From NCBI RefSeq assembly GCF_051622035.1, contig NC_135355.1, forward strand, positions 28,614,986-28,678,985: 64,000 nt of DNA, in the 5' to 3' direction. The position numbers and the translations under genes were made by a program. The notes under the pieces are model-generated. The model saw nothing but the letters and a program-made list of their open reading frames with translations, had not been told where the DNA came from and ran no database searches. The first letter of the stretch is position 1, and every line of letters begins with the position of its first letter. Below, piece by piece: positions 57,793 through 64,000 of this stretch. The DNA comes from Arctopsyche grandis. Lineage: Eukaryota; Arthropoda; Insecta; Trichoptera; Hydropsychidae.

Positions 57793-59088
57793 TTAGAGTT
57801 GCGTGAATTACAAATTCACTGATATTGAGAAGTGATTTTTTAATTTTATTGTTATATCCGTACTCACTCCTTGAGTCAGTGAAATTATTATTTCACTGAT
57901 AATAACAGTTTCACTGTAACATATATAATACTCATTATAAATTTGTTTGAAATCAATTTAAATCAAATGTATGTATAATAATAGGAACGCATCATGTTCA
58001 TCGTGCCCAGCTAATGTAAACATAATTTTTAAATACAACTCAGTGAAATATTTATCTCTATAGAACATTTTTCATTATAAACAACTGTTAAATCGCAATA
58101 GAATTTAGCACAAATGACGCGCACTTTTCTCAAAAACATACTTGCATACATATGTATGTATGTACATACATACAGAAGTTTCATAGATCATTTTCATCTA
58201 GACAAATTGGAAAACTGGATCGTGTCGCTCGCCCATAATAGGCGAAGCGTGAAAGTAAACGGAAAGAAATACATAAATAAAATCACCCAAAATGGTATAG
58301 GACACTCATCGGGCATAATCGAGATGTCAATAGCACCCGAGTGACGTGACCTCCAATCTCCCAATATGATGAAAATTGACCTTTTGTACGCCATTTGGCG
58401 CACTTCATTCGCAAAAGTGAGATATTGGGGCGATAAGTCGGCGGCAAAACGATCCAGTATAAATATAATATCGGCTGGGATGGGCGCGGTGGGATAGTGA
58501 TCTGAGAATGAAACACGAGAACTACTACGATCTCTTCATCATTCAACATCATCATTAGGCTGTGCTATTTCTTAATGCGTCCACTCAAGTAGCTCTAAGC
58601 GCTCACCACTCAAGTAGTGCAAGCATTCGGTTAATAGCTATTTCTGTCGCCTTTAAAATCACATAAAAATCCGAGATCATCTCTTACATGGAAATAATAC
58701 TTATAAAGTTGAATAGAGCAAAAATTACACTTTGTAACAATGATGATTATTTGGCTTGGCGTCATATGTACACAGTCTATTCGCAGTATTGCGTCGAAGT
58801 TGTGCGAAAAAAGTACGAAATTCTGTATGAAGTTACGTAAATTACCCACAATAAACAAAACTTTTGTTAATTCCGAGGCAAACATGTGTACAAGAAAACG
58901 ATGAATGAAATACAAATATTTGTAAAACAACTCTTATATTTTAATTTCCGTAGAAAACCTTTTTATCTACAGTGTGACCTTTTTACCTTTTGACCTTTTT
59001 ATCTAACTTTTTATACCAGTACAACTCAAATCGGCAACCGCACGTAAACAGCAGTACGAAAAATGTTCATTAATACATTCTACATAAT
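57793..59088. other. no gene supported
   Basis: 58190-58560 is less AT-rich and includes a TATAAATA box at 58457; no coding frame downstream is supported. Confidence 0.4.
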
Positions 59089-59390
59089 CAGCAACATATG
59101 TAGATCAGTGGTTAGCGTATAATGCTTTCAATTCAGTGATCACAGGTTTAATCCCCGATCCGATGCTGCTAGCCAGACCTTGGATATGTGACTCCAAGGT
59201 GGACCGTTTCCTATCAGAGTTGGTTAATGTAATTTGATTTAATTGGAAATAGTAACAACAAATTGGCAATACTGTTTTATTTCTCCCAAAATTTGATTGT
59301 ACAGCATCTCATAATTCGTTGATACTTAAAAATACTATAAAAAAATGCCCATAGATGTATCTATGTAATTTGTAATATTTGATGATCGAT
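59089..59390 (+). mobile_element. tRNA-derived SINE copy 10
   Basis: CAGCAACATATGTAGATCAGTGGTTAGCG (A box TAGATCAGTGG), B box AGGTTTAATCCCC, link GATGCTGCTAGCCAGACCTT, central body GGACCGTTTCCTATCAGAGT. The tail (AAAAAATGCCCATAGATG) is closest to type III. Confidence 0.78.
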
Positions 59391-60442
59391 GATTGTAATT
59401 TGCCTTGAATAATACTTATGTACAATGTAAAAAAAATGGTGTAACCGGTATAAATAAATTGTATATGGACACATTGTATATGTTCCGTAATATGTACGTG
59501 GCGTACTTAACAGCGGTAACCGACACAATTTATTCATATTATACACCAGTTTTTGTCCACTATGGAAATATTCACGCATGACGTGACGTTATAGTGGCGA
59601 ATGCAATCGTACTAATGAAAATGCGCTTATGAATATTTTCAGAAAAGTCATAATGTGACAATATTGTTTCGACAATATCGTTGCCTTCTGTAATGTATGC
59701 ATATGTAAGCCGATTTTGCCTTGTTCTCAACCAAAATATGTATGAACGTGCCGAAAACGTGCGGTGCTGTATAATATGAGTATAAGTAGTCTTTTCCGTG
59801 CAGTGCTGTGCCGAGCTGTTGACGTTACAGTGCTGGATAATATAAACGGACCTTTATATACACATATCATATGTTTGTTTTAATCAATTGGTGAATATCT
59901 ATTTTGATCTCGCCATTTTTTTGGTGTTTGGTGTGAAAAATTCTCATACTAAAAAAGGTGGATTTGAAAACCTTTATTTTAATCTAATACTGACAATTTT
60001 CATTAAATACAAATATGTATAAAGAGACAAAGGAAACATTTCCAATATGCCGATTTCTCTTAACAAATGTTAATTTACTACTGGCTTCCGATTTTGGGTT
60101 TTGGGTATTAAAAATTTCATCCCGATTAATAATAGGGATAGCCCTAGTCTGTTTGATATAATCATTGAAACATAAATATGTATTATATTATAATAATAAA
60201 ATATCTTATCACATTCAAGTATTATAGGTACATATTATATTATATATTAATATGCCTACATATATGCAACACCGAAAAATCAAATATAGCATACGCGAAA
60301 TTATTCCTGATTTGTGACATGTTTGGAAATTAATTGCCAAACGGGCAAACAAATAATAATACAATTTGATACATTATTGCGGTGAATGAATTTTTGCAGA
60401 AAGTGATTATTCATATCATTTTTCCAGGCACAGATTGCATAC
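59391..60442. other. no gene supported
   Basis: AT-rich. GTGCCGAAAACGTGCGGTGC / GTGCAGTGCTGTGCCGAGCT near 59750-59835 is a small less AT-rich patch. Confidence 0.4.
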
Positions 60443-60588
60443 ATGTAGACCAGCGTTTCCCAACCTGTGGTACGCGTACCACTTGGTGGTACGCGGTTGA
60501 TGGTTGGTGGTACGCGAAAATAAATCAGTAATGGCGGACATACAGGAATGAATGATTTATAATCATAAAAATATAAATATTTTTTATA

Positions 60589-60808
60589 TCTAATATATAA
60601 TTTTGAAAGAGACTTTGTAAGTTTGTATCTTTGTTTGGGAACTTCGAAAACAAAATAAAATTTCCATGACGACAATTCAATTGGTTGAATATTATATTTT
60701 TTTCGATTAAAATAAATTTAATAAAAAAAAAGAATATTTACGATTAGATTCACCATGTTTAAGCTGTTTTTATTACAAACACTGAGTGAAGCCGGGTAAA
60801 ACAAATAG
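60589..60808 (+). mobile_element. Helitron/Helentron-like passenger inside hAT copy B
   Basis: Starts TCTAATATATAATTTTGAAA and ends GTGAAGCCGGGTAAAACAAA followed by TAG, where copy A has the intact CTAG. Same position and orientation relative to the hAT as 4465-4685. Confidence 0.75.
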
Positions 60809-60995
60809 TAATTAATAGAAATTATCTTAATTAGTCATCGTTGACGTCAATATGTACAGTCGATTATCGAAAATCTAGTAATCGATACATTTTCCTCAGA
60901 TCCGGCATGGATTTAGGAGTGCATTTTTAAATTTACCGCGTTCACGCTCCAATAAATAAATAACTTGAATTTGACACTTGAGACCAGTTCGACAT

Positions 60996-61434
60996 ATGAT
61001 TAGAAAATTAGATATTTGGAATTCATGTATCGAAAATGATCAAACTGAAGTATTCGAAACTTTACATAATTTCTTATCTGAAAACAAGAGTCGTATATCT
61101 CGGGATATACGTGAAAAAATAATTGAATATTTAATAGGGCTCGTCTTTTACGCAGTGCTTCCCCAAACCTTTTAGAAACAATTTGATTTCAAACCCCTTT
61201 GTTAATGAACATTTTTGGACAGCTACCAAGGAAAAGAAGAACTTGATTGAACTTTCAAATTATAGCAATTAAAAACTGAATTCGAAATAAATAAGGTTAT
61301 TAATTTTTGGCTAGGTATTAGTGAAGAATATAAACAGCTTTATGATATAGCGCTTAAATTTCTGTCGCCGTTTACTAGCACTGAACTGGTTGAGAGAGCT
61401 TTCTCTTCATATATTTTAGTAAGACAAATATAGA
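60996..61434 (+). pseudogene. hAT transposase C-terminal remnant, copy B
   Basis: ATG at 60996 opens 59 codons (MIRKLDIWNSCIENDQTEVF ... LPQTF). After a run of stops, 61269-61434 encodes LKTEFEINKVINFWLGISEE, YKQLYDIALKFLSPFTSTEL and VERAFSSYILVRQI, the hAT dimerisation region. It keeps the same disabling stops as copy A, so it cannot supply transposase. Confidence 0.78.
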
Positions 61435-61903
61435 AATTGATTGAATCCAGCTCCAGACTTAAGGGTAAATCTCGCATCATTTGAACCAAATTAAAAAAAA
61501 ACTAAGAACCAGGATCTCAATAAATTTATTTTGTAAGGAGATTTAATGAAAAGAAAACATATTATATGTACTTTATAATTTTGAGTTTTTATTAAAACAA
61601 TCAATAATATTTTTACTATAAATATTAGAAGTATGATAAGATTTTAGATAAATATGTATATTAAACTTGAACATATTATAATTGACTGAATTGAATTCCA
61701 TAAAATTTCTTACCAAAACAGATCTACATATTGCGTGTATCCTGTCTTCACATTCCTTACCATGCAATTACTATATATAATAATTAAATTTGCAAAAACA
61801 AATTTCATGAAATACAATCATTTTTATATGGTGGTACAATTTAGCGTTATGTACTACCAAGTGGTACGCGAGTCAAAAGAGGTTGGGAAACGCTGATGTA
61901 GAC

Positions 61904-62445
61904 AATTTCGGATATACATACGAACAAATATACATATTTTCGGAATTAAAAATCAAATGCAGTGTTTAGGGTCGAATCATTGAATTTCTCATGATTGGAC
62001 TTTTGAGAGACCCTATTCTATCAACGATGAAGATTTTTGTGTTGTTTTTGTTTATCTCTAGACCTCTTACTCTCTATTTCTATTCTACGAAGTAGTTCAG
62101 CCATTTCATCCTCATTTCTGGAATCCAGTCCACGAATCTTATATTAGAAAACTTTCTCCTGCCTATTGTTTGTTACCATTCCATCCGACCAGTACTCTTC
62201 TCATTATTAGACACCGGATAGTCACAGTGCTATCCAAAGTTCCATTGTTGTAAATCCTTTGTAAAAAAGGTTCAGCAAACCTTTAACAATGCATTTACAA
62301 CCTTTGAACAATACGCGGCACTTTCTGGGTCCAGTGACTACTCATTATATATTCCCCATATATATTAAAAAGATTTTTCAATTGAAATGTTCCTGAATGA
62401 AACTCATGTATGATAAATTATACTATTATACAGACATATAATATA
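61904..62445. other. no gene supported
   Basis: No repeat match within the window and no long frame. Confidence 0.45.
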
Positions 62446-62631
62446 CTAGTGGTTTTACCCGGCTTCGCTCAGTATTTTTAATATAAACCGCTTAAACATG
62501 ACTAATCTAATAAATTTATTTGAATAGTTTTATTTTATTTAAATTTATTTGAATATTCATTTGTTCGATGACGTCACGGATTTTACGAACCAAAAAAACA
62601 TACAAAGTCTTTTTCAAAACTATATTTTAGA
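62446..62631 (-). mobile_element. Helitron/Helentron-like element, compact 186-bp copy
   Basis: On the minus strand it starts TCTAAAATATAGTTTTGAAA and AAGACTTTGTATG, and ends GAGCGAAGCCGGGTAAAACC followed by ACTAG (CTAG at 62446-62449). It is the shortest member that has both recognisable ends and therefore defines the family borders best. Confidence 0.78.
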
Positions 62632-63831
62632 TTTACTAAAAATAACAAATACTCATTTTTTTCTAGCTCGTATGTTTTTATTAGTTTCAAATATCTTACT
62701 AGACAAATCGCGTAGTATCGGAATCCTGAAGATTACTTTTCGGCGATTTAATAAATATTTTAGGTTTTCCAGACGCATTAGAGACTAGACAAGACACTGA
62801 AAGAAAATTCCGCAAAGTGAAAAATGGGGTTGAACGAACGAGTGCGTCTCCTTTTTGACGTTCGGTTTCGTTTTGACTGATATGCACTCTTCGTCGAGAC
62901 CAATTTTCATGCAATTTTATGCATTCCGCGCACGCTACATTGGCTCTGAAATGCACTTAATTATTTCTCGGAAAGTTTACCTTTGAAAAATACCCGCTTC
63001 AACCTTATCGCGCGATATTATAGTCAGTCTTCTGCTCGATATGCATACATACTCGATATGCATACAAGTTTTACGCATTGATGAATTTTATATGTACATA
63101 TATTATATGTATGTATATGTATTTAGATTTTCTTGAGTGTGAAATTTTAACATAAATCAAATATTCAATTATTATAGACCACTGATGAAATCCTTTCATG
63201 GAGTCGAATTAATCGGCACATCCAGGGTTAAGAGGCTCGAAAAGTCCCCATTGGCCGAATCTAAATTGGGTCGTCCGGTGTAAATTGATTTTGAAGAGTC
63301 ACATTTACATGATTTCAATAACTTATACATTTCTTTTTTCAGATAAAAATATGATGAATTCGTGAGCTTCTATTTGCACAGGGACGAAAGCGTCGGAAAA
63401 ACGGTGAGCTTTACTTTATACTTTATTTTTTTATACATACATACATACATACATATAATTTAATTTACTATATTTACTATATAATATTCCAATTTAATTT
63501 TTAATGAGTTGGTTAGTGATTAAATTCCTCTAGCTTGATGTCGGAGACATAAGCTTACTTCAATGTTACTTTCAACGAGTATGTCGGTAAGATATCAAAG
63601 CGATCTGAAGAATAAAAGTGGTTCACAATTTTTCGACGGCAGAAATGTCATTGAACTAACAGAGTGAAGTTATCATAAAAAGCTTGCAAAAATTGTATAC
63701 ATAAATAAATTTATTTATTTTTATTTTTATTTTATTGAATCATGCACACTCGTCTAACAGATTGGTTCAACGCGACCAATGTGCTATACAGATTAAGAAT
63801 TATTAATTACACTGTTCGACACAAAAAATGG
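62632..63831. other. no gene supported; short exon-like segment inside
   Basis: 62790-63000 and 63180-63400 are less AT-rich. See the candidate at 63343-63403. Confidence 0.4.
63343..63403 (+). other. candidate short non-coding exon
   Basis: A strong acceptor (CATTTCTTTTTTCAG) and donor (ACG|GTGAGC) bound 61 nt. All three frames contain a stop, so it can only be untranslated (5' UTR) or a chance pair of sites. Confidence 0.25.
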
Positions 63832-64000
63832 TTCATATACGAGATATGACTTTTTTTTATAGATCTATGCCCAGTAAAAACGAATATTGTAATAAAAAAT
63901 GTCGATTGGCTCGAGATTCGGAGATATATGTGTTTTTTTAAATCGTGCGATTTTTCTATATCTTGGTGTTGTTCGGTCGATGTCTCAAAATCTGTCAACT
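63832..64000 (-). repeat. dispersed repeat R3, copy B (cut by window end)
   Basis: Reverse complement matches 23341-23490 over its length (TTGACAGATTTTGAGACATC, TCGCACGATTTAAAAAAACA, TATCTCCGAATCTCGAGCCA, ACTGGGCATAGATCTATAAA). An ACAACACCAAGATATAGAAA insertion sets it apart from copy A. It may continue past 64000. Confidence 0.75.

Larger units (their letters stand above)
60451..61895 (+). mobile_element. hAT transposon derivative, copy B
   Basis: 1445 bp, ends CAGCGTTTCCCAACC and GGTTGGGAAACGCTG, with perfect 8-bp TSD ATGTAGAC (60443-60450 and 61896-61903). It has the same internal order as copy A but in the opposite orientation: Helitron-like passenger (60589-60808), then transposase remnant. 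The two TSDs differ by one base (ATGTAGAT / ATGTAGAC), pointing to a target preference. Confidence 0.94.

Noticed and set aside
60301-60675. 124-codon minus-strand frame
   Set aside because: It lies across the hAT copy B border and its Helitron passenger, antisense to both.

Overview
This 64-kb window is strongly AT-rich eukaryotic DNA, most likely from an insect. The evidence is a jockey-clade non-LTR retrotransposon whose Inr+DPE promoter sits in the correct place, tRNA-derived SINEs, short non-autonomous Helitrons/Helentrons, hAT and pogo relics, a patch of TTAGG-type repeats, and very many TACATACATATGTATGTA-like simple repeats. I cannot place the order. The window is not a dense gene region: it looks like intergenic or intronic DNA filled by mobile elements.

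The only intact protein-coding unit is a full-length jockey-like element at 27305-31626. It has a 13-bp target-site duplication, an internal promoter, a 402-aa Gag-like ORF1 with three zinc knuckles, an 879-aa ORF2 (endonuclease plus reverse transcriptase) overlapping ORF1 by 14 nt, a poly(A) signal and an (AAATC)n tail. A decayed relative of its 3' end lies at 35262-35455.

Host coding signal is sparse. The best case is a 3'-terminal exon at 22666-22870 (+): strong acceptor, 67 open codons, stop and AATAAA. Weaker candidates are a first coding exon at 46551-46607, a 5' exon at 37106-37320, an 88-aa ORF at 48038-48304 and a short non-coding exon at 63343-63403. None matches a family I can name.

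The rest of the layout is mobile DNA. Two copies of one hAT derivative lie in opposite orientation near the two ends (3341-4792 and 60451-61895), each with a perfect 8-bp TSD and each carrying the same Helitron-like passenger. A second, rearranged hAT lies at 12086-13195. A 978-bp foldback element (50216-51193) has an 8-bp TSD. A 19-bp-TIR element lies at 2147-2758. A putative TIR element with many heat-shock-element-like motifs lies at 39719-40925. A solo-LTR-like block lies at 45185-45468. About eleven copies of one tRNA-derived SINE family share a head and central domain but have at least three different 3' tails. About a dozen Helitron-type fragments end in hairpin + CTAG and often contain GGAATC/GGGAAC-type minisatellites.

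I see no CRISPR, operon or other prokaryotic-style system. The novelty here is in the structure and interplay of the repeats: the modular SINE tails, the hAT that carries a Helitron, the foldback element and the HSE-rich element.
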